Source: Heterotrichella gracilis
Taxonomy: Eukaryota; Sar; Xanthophyceae; Tribonematales; Xanthonemataceae
Reading direction: 5' to 3'
NCBI GenBank assembly: GCA_032358255.1
Contig: JAULBX010007773.1
Span: forward strand, 124,001-188,000
Length of the DNA stretch: 64,000 nt
Shown here: positions 1 to 12,300 of the stretch, piece after piece
Layout: each line of letters opens with the position of its first letter
Position numbering within the stretch: position 1 is the stretch's first letter
Translations under genes and position numbers: made by a program
The notes under the pieces: model-generated
The model's database searches: none
Seen by the model: the letters and a program-made list of their open reading frames with translations, nothing else
What the model was told of the DNA's origin: nothing

Positions 1-222
1 TGCACAGCCAGGCCTCTGTTGTACCCTTTCTCCATGTCGAAGTTAACCAAGGGAACCGCTCAGGTTATAGACTAAAATGGAAGTGTATACATTTATTTAT
101 ATATATACTGACACGCATCATTTGTTCTGTTATTCTGTTCTGTTGTGTACGTTTCTTTTGTTGTATATACGTAGAGTCAATAAATCTTCAATCTGTATTC
201 ATTCTCTGTTTTCCTGTTACAG

Positions 223-1674
223 AGAAACCACTCCCGGTGGCATCGACGTGGTGTATTGTGTGAACGAGGAGGCAGACATGTTCCTCACATCAGAAACCAA
301 GGTGCTGCTGGACAAGGGGTGTGAAAAGGTGCGGCAGGGCCCGGTCTATAGTCATACGAGTAGAATAACGATAGTAATAAGTATAATCATAAATGGTATT
401 TGTAGCACCCGCCGCGGCATTTATGAACAAAGGCTCTGGCTCCATGTCCATGCGTGCTCCTCTTGGGCTGCATCCACCAGCACTGGCCACTCGCAATGCA
501 GTGTAAAGTGCGTCGCACGACCCGTTGTTTAGTGCCAGCGCTGCATGATGTTTGCCAACATGGTACTCATTGATGCATGCACGCCGACTGGGTCCCAGGG
601 GTTCCCCGCGCTATCACCCGCCCAGGCAAAGGCTCGCTCAAGCTCCTGTTTGGGGTTTAGGGTCTTGCCTTCTGTCTTTTGTGAGGCCAAGTCGTGACTG
701 CCTGCAAGTGTTTGTGCCCTGGAGCCATCACGTTCTGTAGGATTTAGGGCCAGGATTCTGCCTTTTGTGTGGCCAAGCTGTGCCTGCCCTTCAGCTTCAG
801 GGTTTAGGGTTTTGTGTCTGCATGTTGTGATGCAAACTGTGGTTGTCAGGCAGGTGTATAAGGCCTTGAACAATCAGAACTTCAAGGGTTTAGGGTAAAG
901 GGTTTTGGTTCCTGCTCCTTGTGCAGCCAAGCTGTGGTTACCTGCAGCTTCAAGGTTTAGGTTTTCCAGGGTTTATTGTGTAGGGTTTTGGCTCCTGCGA
1001 TTGTGAGGCCATGCTGTGGCTGCCTGCAGTTTAAATTTAGAGTTTCTAGGATTAAAGCTGCAGTTGCCTTTTGTGAGGCCATGCTGTGTTTGGCTGCAGG
1101 TGTATGTGGCCTCCAATGACCAGAATGTGCAGATCTCAGCAATGGCCAACAACGCTTCCCGGCTACCAATCTCCGATTTGATACGAGACATGGACAAGGT
1201 AGGGCCTGACCAGTGCAACCACGCTCTGGGTACCTGTGGGGTGAAGGGGTTAGGGTTTGGTTGAAAGCCTGCATATGCTGTGAACACAGTCGTCACTGCT
1301 GTGCTGGCTATGCCTGGCGATGCGATGTTTTGTGCTATGCCTTGCAATCCACGCGTTTTTGGTGCCCAGTTAGCTGAAACACACCCTCTGTGCTCTGACT
1401 GAAAGGTCAGCATGTGGGCTATTCCTTTCTTTCCTATCTACTGCACAAAACGAAGGGTGCCTAAATCGTGCACCCTTTCAGGGTACCCTAACTCCTACAT
1501 ACTGAAATAAGGATGCGTGTGCAGGCGCGAACGCAGAAGCAAGGCATTTTGGCGCAGCAGCATCGCCGCCCACAAGGGGTTCGGACATCGTTACCTGGTG
1601 GGGTTTGGGAAAAGATGAACGAGATGCGGCTCCAAGCCAGCAAAGTGCCGCAGCGGCGGCTGCCAATCAAGTAG
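223..1674 (+). CDS. YacP-like NYN-domain protein, 3' end of gene (partial)
   Basis: This is the 3' part of a gene that begins before the window. Three exons join in phase: 223-328, 1100-1198 and 1561-1674 (stop TAG at 1672). The first two encode a strand-turn pattern close to bacterial YacP/DUF901 NYN proteins: GGIDVVYCVNEEADMFL, then VYVASNDQNVQISAMANNA, then LPISDLIRDMDK. The acidic residues and the VASND segment match the metal-binding core of NYN (PIN-like) RNases. YacP (Rae1) of Bacillus is a ribosome-associated endoribonuclease; plant relatives are mostly predicted plastid proteins. A role in plastid RNA decay is therefore inferred. The last exon is basic (KVPQRRLPIK at the end) and its acceptor is less certain, because several CAGs lie nearby. 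The 771 bp intron between the first two exons is full of TTTAGGG-like motifs. Confidence 0.62.
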
Positions 1675-3606
1675 AAACGTTTCATTATGCTGTCCCTGTT
1701 TGGCGACATCTACTGTGGCGTGATCCTTCCTACTGTTTTGGCACACTGTGTTGCTGGCTCTCCAAGTCTAAAGCAAAGAACAGCAAATGTTGCCTCTTGG
1801 GGGTGTTGCCACATAAGAGGGTTGTGGCCAGGTGTTCATCATGGAGGATGCCCTGTTTACCACAAGCATTTGGTGTGCAAACCATAGAAGCCTACTCCCC
1901 CCGCTTTTTGTTCAGAAGATTTTCACTTGATTTTTGAGAAGGAACGCCCAATTCTAGCAAATCAATTTTGCAAAGTTAACTCCACATGCAGGCTGAACTG
2001 CACATAGTTATCTCCTGTTTGTTTTTCTGACAGTTCAGATTTTAGCCACACCACTGTACCGTTGTCACCATTGTCATTTGATACTCAGTACCCAGTCTGG
2101 AAGTGGAGAGTGAGGATGTGAGTGTATTTGAAACCTGTTCTGACACTGCATCATGTTGAGGTGCCCTGGCGCGAGCCAGTGGCTCCTGTCCCTTTTTCCT
2201 TCATTCTTTCTTCCGTTTATGCCCTAACTTTGACATGGGCGTGGAGGATGCTCCCATGTGGTTCTTGCAAACACATGGGCAATTCGTATGCGTCCTGTGG
2301 GTAGCCCTTTGTCACTAGTGTAGCTATGCCACGCGCTGGGTCCCATGCATGCACCCGGCGCCGCCGCATTCCATGCTCGTGACTTGGCAGTGCCCCTGAC
2401 ACCTTGAGCAGATCATCCCTCTGTCCCTCAGTGAGGGTGTGTAACCAAAATCCCTAGTCTGACGAGCTGGCAGGAGAGCTACCGCTGCCAGCTGTGACAC
2501 CCTAATTAGGCTTATAAGGCTGGAAGATTCTCAATGTGACAGGCTGGTGTGCATCTTTCAAGGGGCTGCACGACGCAGGAACGTGAGAGGTATCGCGCCT
2601 GGCACCAGGGGTACCTTGGCGCATGGGCAGGCAGGGGTACCTTTGGCAGCGGCTCGCCGCCCCACCAATCGTGCCAGTAGTCAGCGGACCCCAGGCGCAT
2701 GGAGACTTGGCCCCCAGGAAAAGGCTGCCCTCATTGGGGAGGGCGAGGTCACGAAAAATCACACTTTCTGAAGTCAGCCCACCACCAGGCAGACATGCAC
2801 ATCCATGGGTGCTCCCCAGCCCAACCAAACAGTGTGGCCACCCAGCCCGGTAGCTGGGCAACACCGTCGACAGCTATTTCCAACCAGGAGTGGGTATCTT
2901 CGTCCAATTGTACCACCGATGACTCCCAAAACCCCACCCAGACTCCCAATTCCCACCCCAACTTTCCTACCCATTATCCCACTCCCGCCACAAGATGCGG
3001 CCCTTATCAGCGCCGAAAACGAAGATATATTTATTGGGTGCTTGAAAGTCTTGATGAAGAATGGAGTAAGCGGTGTTGTGGCCTGGCTAGGCACAGGCAC
3101 TGCCCAGGAGTGTCATGATGCATGCATGGCTGAACAGGCGTCTGCATACAAGACCAGCCCTCTGCAAGGCTATACCTACGGTACACGCCGTTGTAGTGTT
3201 GTGCCTTTAGTGCCTCTGAAACCCTGCCGCCACAGCCTGTACGTACCGTAGCTTTGCAAGAACAGACACATCGCGACAGATGCATGCATGCATGATGGCG
3301 CCCACGTCGAGGGAGGTCAGTGAATGCTTTGAAACAGCGGTAGTGGGCACCACAGGAGGAAGTATATCGCCAGGTTATATTCACTTGTGTGGCATAATAG
3401 CAGCGCAACAGGGCGCATAAAAGCAGCGCAATAGGCCAGCGCTGGGCTTCAAAAGAAAGTGGTGCCAAATAATTTTATCCGAAGTAAAACTTCAACATAA
3501 AGCCTTCGTTGGTGGTACCAAGGCAGAGTCTTTGTCCTTGCCACACGTATCAAACCGTTGGGTTCAAGCCCGTGAGTTCATAGTACAACCGTGCAGAATG
3601 AGAACT
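1675..3606. other. Non-coding stretch with first copy of a long repeat
   Basis: Downstream of the YacP-like gene I see no exon chain with good splice signals. The first part is probably its 3' UTR. From about 1990 to 3453 the sequence is the first copy of a diverged direct repeat described separately. Open stretches here are not conserved in frame in the second copy, so I do not call genes. Confidence 0.5.
1990..3453. repeat. Long diverged direct repeat, copy A
   Basis: This stretch is matched, with many substitutions and small gaps, by about 4500-5872. Anchors include a TTTTAGCCACACCA/TTTTAACCACACTA block near 2040 and 4553, CAAACAGTGTGGCCACCCAG at about 2826 and 5258, TTGTGGCCTGGCTAGGCACA at 3077 and 5505, and GCGCAACAGGGCGC near 3403 and 5833. 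Neither strand keeps a shared reading frame, so it is not a recent gene duplicate. I see no terminal inverted repeats or transposase. It may be an old segmental duplication or a non-autonomous element. Confidence 0.6.
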
Positions 3607-4125
3607 ATGCTGCGCACCCTGGCAGTATGCAGAGCCCACACAGGCACAGCAAGCTTGAGGGTAATTCAGTATCGTATCGTCAGGGGTTGTGTGGCAGGGA
3701 CACAGTGAGAAGCGCCCGAAACACAGCAGCTTGCAGGGTAGTTACTCCAGGCAGACATCGGAAAGCTTCGCCACCAGCCTCCTCGGAGACCATAGAGGAA
3801 GTTGAGAGGCAAGGGGTAGGGCTAGCAAGGCATCCCTGGCAGTTGAACTCTTTGTTGGCAACTGACACAGCTGAATCAAACCACCCATACTTCATATGCA
3901 CCAAAACACCATCAAATAAAAGGTCCGACTAGGTTGCGAGCGGAAGGCAAACTCTGCTTTGTGGGCTTTCTCAAAACGGTTGCCTTAGCTTGTGCACTGC
4001 TTTTTCAGGTGAAGGAGCAGTACAGAGCTGAGCAGCAGGACTCATGGCAGGACTACGCAGCTACCTTGCCCGCCTGGTTTTGGGAACTGGTTGCCGTTCT
4101 GTTCCCCCACGCAGTTCGTTACTGA
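3607..4125 (+). CDS. Candidate small mitochondrial protein (100 aa, unknown)
   Basis: Three short exons join in phase 0: 3607-3660, 3684-3815 and 4009-4125, giving 100 residues plus stop. The first exon encodes a start rich in Arg, Ala, Leu and Thr with no acidic residue (MLRTLAVCRAHTGTASLR), which is typical of a mitochondrial targeting peptide. The second continues basic and ends with an acidic turn (SSETIEEVERQG). The third encodes KEQYRAEQQDSWQDYAAT followed by a hydrophobic Trp/Phe-rich end (LPAWFWELVAVLF). I do not recognise the family. A short membrane-linked respiratory-chain or assembly protein would fit, but that is inference. The first intron would be only 23 bases, which weakens the model; read-through of it stays in another frame. 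The gene lies between the two copies of the long repeat. Confidence 0.3.
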
Positions 4126-5898
4126 ATTACCCTCAAGTGTTCAACCCCTTCTGCTATTCCTGGCCTCAAGTTCACATTAATTCTCTATAAGGTCCAGATG
4201 CTTTACGACACTGAGATCGTCGTTGCTGCGTATAAGCCAGCCTCCTTGACAGCCAGGTGGGAGGCTCCAAATACACGATTTGCGGACTCCCTCCATGAGG
4301 CTGGTGGTGCTGTGCCCAGAACGGGAACACTGCTTTGGCCAGCATCAAGACCGATGACCAAAAAATGCATTTGACCATGGTTGAGGTGACGTGCACTGGT
4401 TCACTGAGTAAATTCCCTAGGCTTATATCTGCCCTGCGATGGGCTGGTGATGGGAGAGGTGCTTTGGCATACGTTGACTTCACTTGCAGAAGGCGGAACT
4501 GCATAAAGGTTTTTGTTTCCTTTTTTCACCAATTTTTTACTTGTCGATCTCGGTTTTAACCACACTAGTGGCCAGTGTACCTTTTTCAACTAAACAGGTA
4601 GAAAATTAAACTTTTTCAAAAGAACGCGCATCTGAGTCGTAGTATGTTGTACTGAAAAGTGTTAACCTGTTCAAACATGCACTGGAGTGCATTACTTTCC
4701 CTGTGTTATGCTGTAACTTGCTGCATTTCACCTTGGCGTTGAGGATGCCCATGGGCAGTTGCCAAATGGCATTCTTTCCTACATGTACATGGGTGGTTTG
4801 TGTGCAGTCCCGTCACTGTTTGGCCTCGGGCTGTTTCCACCACGGCCACGCCGGGGGCCCCAGAGTCCAATGGGGTTGCATGCAGCCGATGCAGCTGCAC
4901 CCCCACCCCAGAGGCTCTTTATCTATCCGTTTTGGGCACGCCTGCAGATAATCAGTGTGTATAACCAAAAGTCCTAGCCTGACTAGCTGCCAGCCTGGCG
5001 CCGCCTATGTCCCATTTAGCTGAGCGCTCTGAGTTGATACCGCCAGCTGCAACACCCTCACACAATGTCATCTGCACCCGACTGTTGTGCACCTTCAGGT
5101 TGCAGCCGTGACAAAGCTGGGCAGGGCGCCGCCATTTACTATAATTTGTCCGCTGCTGCCAAACCCCTCTGTGCCGGTGGTTTATAAGCAATGTGGCAGT
5201 CGCGGAAGGGGCAGGCAGGGAGCTATGCACATCCAGGGGTGGTTGCCCAACCCAAGCAAACAGTGTGGCCACCCAGCCCGTACTGGGCAACACCATCGAC
5301 AGCTGCCTCCAATAGTGCACTGGTGACTCCCAAACCCCACCCAGACTACCCCCAATTGGGGTAGACTTGGGCTTAACCCCAAGTCTCCAATTCTCCTAGG
5401 CCATGACCCCACTCCCGCCACAAGATACGACCCCTATCAGCGCCGAAAAAGAAGATATGTTTATTGGGTATTTGAGTGTTTTGAAAGAAACGGAGTAAGC
5501 GGTGTTGTGGCCTGGCTAGGCACAGGCACTGCCCATGAGTGTCATCTGGCATGCATAACTGATCAGGCGTCTGCATACAAGACCAGCCTTCTGCAACGCT
5601 ATACCTACGGTACACGCCGTTGTAGTGTTTGTGCCTTGAAGTGCCTCTAATACCCTGCCGCCGCAGCCTGTAACGTACCGTAGCTTGACAAGAACAGACA
5701 CATCGCGACAGATGCTTGCATGCATGATGGCGCCCAGGTCGAGGGAGGACAGTGAATGCCCTGAGACAGCGGTAGTGGGCACCACAGGAGAAAGTATATC
5801 GCCAAAGAAGGCTCAGTTGTGTGGCATAACAGCAGCGCAACAGGGCGCTCCAGGCCAGCGGTGGGGTTCCAAAAGTTGCAAAATGGGCCAAAAAGGGA
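4126..5898. other. Non-coding stretch with second repeat copy
   Basis: Apart from the repeat copy at about 4500-5872, I see no supported gene. A short open segment at about 4193-4249, beginning MLYDTEIVVAAYKPASL, looks protein-like but has no convincing partner exons. Confidence 0.45.
4500..5872. repeat. Long diverged direct repeat, copy B
   Basis: Second copy of the repeat at about 1990-3453, in the same orientation. It stops about 27 bases short of the 3' end of the tRNA-Tyr gene, so on the minus strand it lies directly downstream of that tRNA. Spacing between copies differs because of several gaps. Confidence 0.6.
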
Positions 5899-6003
5899 TC
5901 CGAACAACCGGAATCGAACCAGTGACCTAGAGATTACCGAGGCTTGCGTCCAGCATTTGTATACGACTACAGTCTCCCGCTCTACCAACTGAGCTATGTT
6001 CGG
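5899..6003 (-). tRNA. tRNA-Tyr (GUA) with a 32-nt intron
   Basis: Read on the minus strand, the acceptor stem CCGAACA pairs with TGTTCGG, followed by discriminator A. The D-arm reads GCTCAGTTGGTAGAGC and the T-arm has the standard GGTTCGATTCC. The anticodon stem GGAGA pairs with TCTCT (one G-U pair) around the loop CTGTAG, which gives anticodon GTA. An insert of about 32 bases sits one base 3' of the anticodon (about 5935-5966), the standard place for nuclear tRNA introns; nuclear tRNA-Tyr genes usually carry one. Without it the tRNA is 73 nt. Internal A and B boxes are intact, so it should be transcribed by RNA polymerase III. CCA is not encoded. Confidence 0.96.
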
Positions 6004-6385
6004 AGCGTTGCCAGAGTCCGATTTACCGGGGGCTATGATGGGCTGTAAAATGATCCACTTGACTTTTTGTGGGCGGGCACCCTCATTGCAGCTGCATATC
6101 CCCAGCTGACAAGCCCCTCAAGACGAGGGAAAAGAGTAACTAAGAAGGGTGAGAGATAGACTGTGGTAGTAGTGCCAAGTCAGCTAAGTTTGGGCGCTGC
6201 CCACCTGGCGCTCAGCGCTCAGCACCCGTCGGGCAGCCTGCCCACCTACTTTGTGACAATTCAATCTCCACTTGATTAAAAAACTTCAGAGGGCATCGCA
6301 ATGTTTCACATATATGCAAGGCATCCAAAATGGGCTGTTAATCTGGCTGTACTGCTGGAACTGACGGAAATAAACAGTTAACTGC
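6004..6385. other. Spacer: tRNA upstream and 3' UTR of the large helical protein
   Basis: The tRNA upstream side and the 3' end of the next minus-strand gene meet here. No open frame or RNA gene is visible. Confidence 0.5.
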
Positions 6386-9300
6386 CTACTGCACTGCTAA
6401 CTGCTGCTGCACCAGGCGCCGCAGCCGGCGGCTCGGCACGATGCCACGCAGCTTGGCATCGGCGCCCACAAGCGCGCACTCCTCGTCCTGCCTCAAGGAC
6501 CTCAGCAGCCTGTGCACCAAGGCCAGGGTGTCTGCATCGTCAGAGGACGGAGATGTAGCATCCAGATCATCCAATGCAGCCTGCACATCGGCATTGCGCA
6601 GGATTCAATTGCCACCAGATGTTCAATATTCCAGTTAGGCAACCAGCAGAGCAATGCTAGAAAACCCAGGAATGCAGCCACGATGCAGCATTCAGCATTT
6701 CCCCTCCTGTTTATGTGAGCATGTAGACGAGCCATTCAAGCTGCACATCTTACTAACAATCCTGCACCTCCACCTCCCACGCCTACCTGGCCCATGCTGA
6801 GCATGAGTGGGTGCGCACGTGCCAGCGCCACCTCCCACCAGTGCTCCGAGTAGCCACACAGGGCCGCTGGCAGCACTTTCTCGATGTACAGCTTGGCGGC
6901 GGCGTCAGAGTGCATTGCCAGGCTGGCCGCACAGCCCGTCAGGGCGAGCATGAGGGTGCGCCAGGTGGCGTCGTCATGCTCACACTGCATGGGGGGAAGG
7001 TGGAGTTGGCAATAGTTTACAGGTTATCGTTTTAAATATGCATGCCCCGTGAGGCATGCATCTACCGACAATGCCCACACGCCATCCTATTTTTTGCAAG
7101 CAGCTGATGCACTTTGCAGTTTAATATAATACCAGTCAACCTTTACACAGAAAATAATTACTGTTTTCCTGTTGGTCATTAAGATAACATACACCGGTCC
7201 AGGCTCTGTCTCAGCCCTAAGCTCACCCACCATCTGATGTGTGCAGCTGGCGCTGCTGCAGCCTGCGAGGCTCATGGGTTCCTCCAGCCCTGCCAGGAGC
7301 GTCAGCAGGTCTGCCACAGGCGCTGCCAGGTTGGCCGCGGCGGCCAGCGGTGCGGCACAGGCGCTGAGCTGCTCGGCAACCAGCACTGCAGCGGGGGAGC
7401 AAGGCTGCGCATGGTGCAGGAAATCCACAGCCTGCATCCAAAACAAGGCACTGGCATTCAGCATGACGTGGCAGGGAGCCAGTGTTTGGCTGACGCCACA
7501 TCCACTTTTGTAATTGTGAATGTATCTGTGTCCTGCTATCCAGCGGGGCCAATGGGGAAACAGGACCCAGGTACCATCCAGTTTCTACGACCTGCAAGCT
7601 CTAGCATGAGTGTCATGCACCCATGACACTCACCCTGTTCCCAGGTGATATTGAAGCACGATAGCTAATGCATGTATCCCATGCAGTTTGCTCACCTGGT
7701 GCAGCGCCGTGGCTGTTGCAGTTGCCAGGAGAGACAGCTCCTCCCCTGCCGGCACATGGCTCCACTGCAGGGCGCACAGCAGCTCAACCACCAGCTTTGA
7801 GCACACCTGCTGATGATGTAGAGTTTTAGGGTTTGGGTAGTGAGTAGTAGGTTCTAGGGCTTTGCTTGGCCGCATTGGCCATGCTTGATGACTAAGGTGA
7901 TTGTCCAGCTGTCGTTGCGCAACAGTCACATGACATTGTTACTAGTAGCCTGACCACATATCTCAAACTCACCTGACATCAAAATATAGGAGGAGAAAAA
8001 GGATCATAACTTGAACAATAGAGACATGAACTGGCAAGGGTAAGAGCACAGCAAACACAAGAGGTAGACAGGAAGAGGACAAGATCCTCAATCCGAGAGG
8101 AAACAGCCAGGAGGCAAGCTGCAAACACAGGCCACACCTGCTGCTGCGCAGTCGTGGCCGATGGCAAGGCCTGGCGCATGATGCTGCACAGGCTGACAGC
8201 CAGTGGGACGTCGTCTGGCAGCCTGATGGAGAGCATGAGCAGGGCGTTGGTGCGGGTGAGGTGCGAGGGGCTGCCCATGGCCTCCCAGAGCAGCTCGGCG
8301 GCTTGGGTGGCTGATTGGCATTCCCAGGCGCTCGAAGGGACCTGCAGTTTGACACATGGAGCATGCTGAGCAGTAGCAAAGTCCGATTTGCAGCTGAAAT
8401 TATCCACTTACACCAAGCAAAATGATTGAACCGTGCCAATGGGACATTGCCGAACCAGCATTTTGAACCCAAAGTTTGTCCATTGATTTAAGCCAACAAA
8501 TGCTGGGAAGGTTGTCATCGTCCAGCAAAAGTGGACATGCATGCAGCAACCTGGTGACCAATCCAGTTGGAGGCTCTTACCTCGCATGCATCAGCCTCTG
8601 CTTGAAGCCATTGCGCCAGGCCGCCTTGCAGCGTCTCCAGCAACGATGAGGCACACTCTCGAGCTGCAGGCGTCGCTGTACCGCTGGTCATAGATGCCAG
8701 CTTGGAAACAACATGTGAGTACACCTGGCCAGTAGACTTGCACAGGATGGTCGACAGCTGCTCTGCATGAATCTGTAGCACACGCTCTTCCCCAGCAGCC
8801 CCAACCTGGTGGTAGACCCAGTTTGGGAAGCCTTCATCAAATTGCTGCATGGCTTCGTCCGTTGGAATGCAGTGTGTAGAGATGATGCCCAACACAGCAG
8901 CCATGCTGAGCCGATCCCCTATAGGGCTGGCTGTTGGTGCTTCCAGTGCTTTCTGGGAAACAGGCGGTTGCAGGGCAAACATCTGCAAGATGGCGGCGTA
9001 TTCCCCCACCGACAGCACCTCAGCTGCTGGCTGCCCTTGAAGCTGATCAAGGTCTTTGGATAGCTGCTGGACAAGTGCTGCTGCTGCTGGTTCCCATGTC
9101 AACGCCAGCCATACCACGGCTGATCTAAGATGGCCCATGTCCAGTGTCGGATGTAGCGATTGTCTGTCCAGGCGCTTTTGCAGTGGTGTGATGCAGCGCT
9201 CCGCCAGTTGCTGCAGCAAAATGGCATGTGCTGGTGCCGGGCAAAGTGCCATTGCCAGTCCCAGGGCCTGCAGAACCCTGCACAGCTCCAGAGCTCCAGA

Positions 9301-12300
9301 TGTTGAAGATTTGTTGCCCATGTTGCTGCATAGGCGGACTGCCACTGCTGCAAATGTTGCCAGGGCCACTGGGTTTGCACTGAGAGCAGCTTTCAGTGCA
9401 CGGCTGCCTTTTATGACGCCTGCAAATGTGTCTGAGGCCAGTACATCTGCGCACACGAGGCGGCACATGTCGGAATATTCTGAAATAAACTACAGATGTA
9501 AGCGGCGGAACGGTACTACATTGACAGAACCTGCAAAGCAGGCCTTGACAGATGCAGCAAACTGAACACAAGCAAACCATGCTACACTTACCCATGTCCT
9601 CATCTGGGGTATCAGGAATGACCTCTGAAGGCCCAACAAGGTCCACATCCATTGCCTGCCCAGCACCATCACCATGCCCTGATTGCTGCCCTCCCAGGTT
9701 TGCATAGAGCACAAACGAGCATGAGGCAGCCATTTCACTCAACAGCGCCGTATCAAAATGTTCCAGCATTGCCCCAATAGCACGACCAAGCCCCTCCCAG
9801 CACCTGATGTTGTTTGCAATTTCCGCGTTCATTTTGCACAGCAATGTTGGGGCATCGAATGGCTGGGAGGCTGCCGTGATTTGACAGAACTGGAGATAAT
9901 CCCCAGCATGTAACCTGCATGCCAAACTTTACCAGATCAAAGCAATCCTGCGCATGGGGCTTTGCAAATAATCCAATATGCAATAGGATGACATACCGGT
10001 AGCTGTGGGTAAATTGCAGCCACGCTGCAATGGCATCAGCAATGGAGTCTTGGGCGAGCTGTCCCACTGCCTCCCAGCACACAGCAATGATACGAGGCTC
10101 CTTGCATGCTGATTGGGCACATGCAAGCAGGATCTGCGCTGCTGTTGAAGGCACTGCACTGGACAGCAGGCCAGACTGCAGGGCTTGCAGAAGCCTGCTG
10201 CTGTCAACAAGGGAGAGAATGCTTTGCCAGGCATTGCCAGTGTGGGGAGTTCCGGGGATGGCAAGCGCATCCCTTATCCACTCAACCTGCGCATTGCAAA
10301 CTTTCAAATTGAAGGCCTCGACATAAGACATGTGGTGAATCAGGTATTTCAGTAAACTCCATTCTTGTGCATGGTCAACTCTATCAACACTTGAACCATC
10401 ACTTCCTCCTGTGGATTATTTTTTACCTATGCATCATTCTTACCTCGTGTTCAGGGCAACCCACCCCTGGTTGTGAGTGGCTGATGGTGTTCTGTGCTGC
10501 CCATGCCTGCTGCTCCCATGCCACAGCAACCTGGTGGTTGACCTGCTGCACAACCGTGACCAGCCAGTTGGGTGGCTCGTGTATCTGCAGCAAGATCTGG
10601 ACTGTCCACTTGGACAGCATCTCCACGAGCCTGCAAAGGATACAGGTTGTTGTATAAATCCCAGCAGTAAGCTGATGTGCCACTGTACCATATAGCCACA
10701 ATGGCAGGGTAAATTACATGAGATGGCTACCTCAATAGGTCAGGTGGCACGCTGCGTGATGCCATGTTGTCAGCCAATTGGTGGTGCCAATGCTGAAGCA
10801 GCATCGCCAGAAGTTTGAGGTGTTCACTCCCTCGCTTGAACATGGCCTGGCTCAGCACTGCTGGCCCAGCTGAGATGCGAAGCAGCGCCTACAAAACCAT
10901 GTAGCCATTGTTGATGCTGCTCAAGCAAGGGCTGTATATGAGGTAACATGCATCTGCAGTGCCGCAATTTCACCTAGGTGGCACCACGCATGTGTATTTG
11001 CCCCTTGCGTACCTCATAAGCATCGTAAGGTCGGGCGTCCATTCCAGACAGGGACAACATGGCAACACATAGATGCAGGCTTGACTGCAAATCCTGCCCG
11101 GCATCTGCAGAGAGACTTGGTGTTATTTCCAGTTGCCAGTGACAGTCATAGCAAGCAAGCGAGGCAAACAGCGTACCAGTCAGGAGCCGAGGAATGACAT
11201 TGTCACGTACAACCTTTTCCACCATCAGCACTGGACAGAAAGGGGCAAAAGCAGCCACGTATGCAGCATCAGCCATGAACAGCCTCTGCAGCTGCTCCAT
11301 GTCAAGCATGCTCTCCTTGCTCGCATGTGACTTGTGCAGCTCTGCCACATCAGCCCCAGCCTTGAAAAAGACTGCCCTGAACTCTGTCTGCTGGACAACT
11401 GCAATGAGGTGGTGCCAGTAACAATGGCGGACCAGCTGGGCATCCATGCTGGCAGCGTTGCTGGATGTTCTCAGCAGTGCTTTCAATTGCTGATCCATCA
11501 GCCGCTGGTGAAGCTGCAGGAATGTGCTTTCATCTGCATTTAGCTTGAATCCCAGACCCTCCAAACCCTGCAACGGGTCACGTAAACAGTAGATAGTCCG
11601 CCAATGCAGTGGATCACACACCTGCAAAGGGAGGTAGCATATACCAGATGCTTTTGATGCGTGCTCTTGTATGGCACCTGCTGTTGTATGGCATTCCCCA
11701 CCTGTCTCCGGTCTGACCAGGCAAAAGGAATGAAGCTGGTTCCCAATGCGTCCAGTTGCTCCTTGGTTGCAGCTTCATGGCGATCATTCCCATGCACTTC
11801 AGCCGCAAGTTGGATGAGGCAAGGAATGGCAGCACAGAGAGCCCACGTGCTGCTGGTGTGAGAACACATCGCCCCCACAACCCATTGCACAACCGTGCAT
11901 GCATGTTCCCGAAAAACGTCACTGGGGCAAGACAACCGCAGGGCAGCTCGGAAATCCTGCATGAGGGTGTGCTTTCAATGAGAATGACTTGGCAAGGCAG
12001 CTGGATGCTGTGAATGCGCAGGTCGTACCTCTGGTTGCCGAATGGCATCCGCTAGAGCCAGAGAGATCAGAGCTGCATCAGATGCAGACCTTGTCCCAGA
12101 TACCCCAAGGCCTTGACAGTTCCCCGTTTCAAACAAGTCTGTGAGCGCAGATGCCAGCCTGCAAACAAGCACAAATCTCATTGCCATACATTTCAAGACC
12201 CATGTGATCCTGTGCAAGACAAACAAGTTGCAATCACTTCATCGCCAATTGGTTACACAATCCCGAGCACACGTACCACCACTGGTCTTTGGGAGGAATC

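Noticed and set aside
2805-3251. Pro-rich protein gene on the plus strand in the long repeat
   Set aside because: The frame is not kept in the second repeat copy, there is no splice support, and the composition follows the DNA rather than a protein pattern.
7979-8137. Extension of the 8138 exon of the helical-protein gene as read-through
   Set aside because: The open stretch continues on the minus strand, but a good donor at 8138 joins in phase to the next exon and the extra residues lose helical character.
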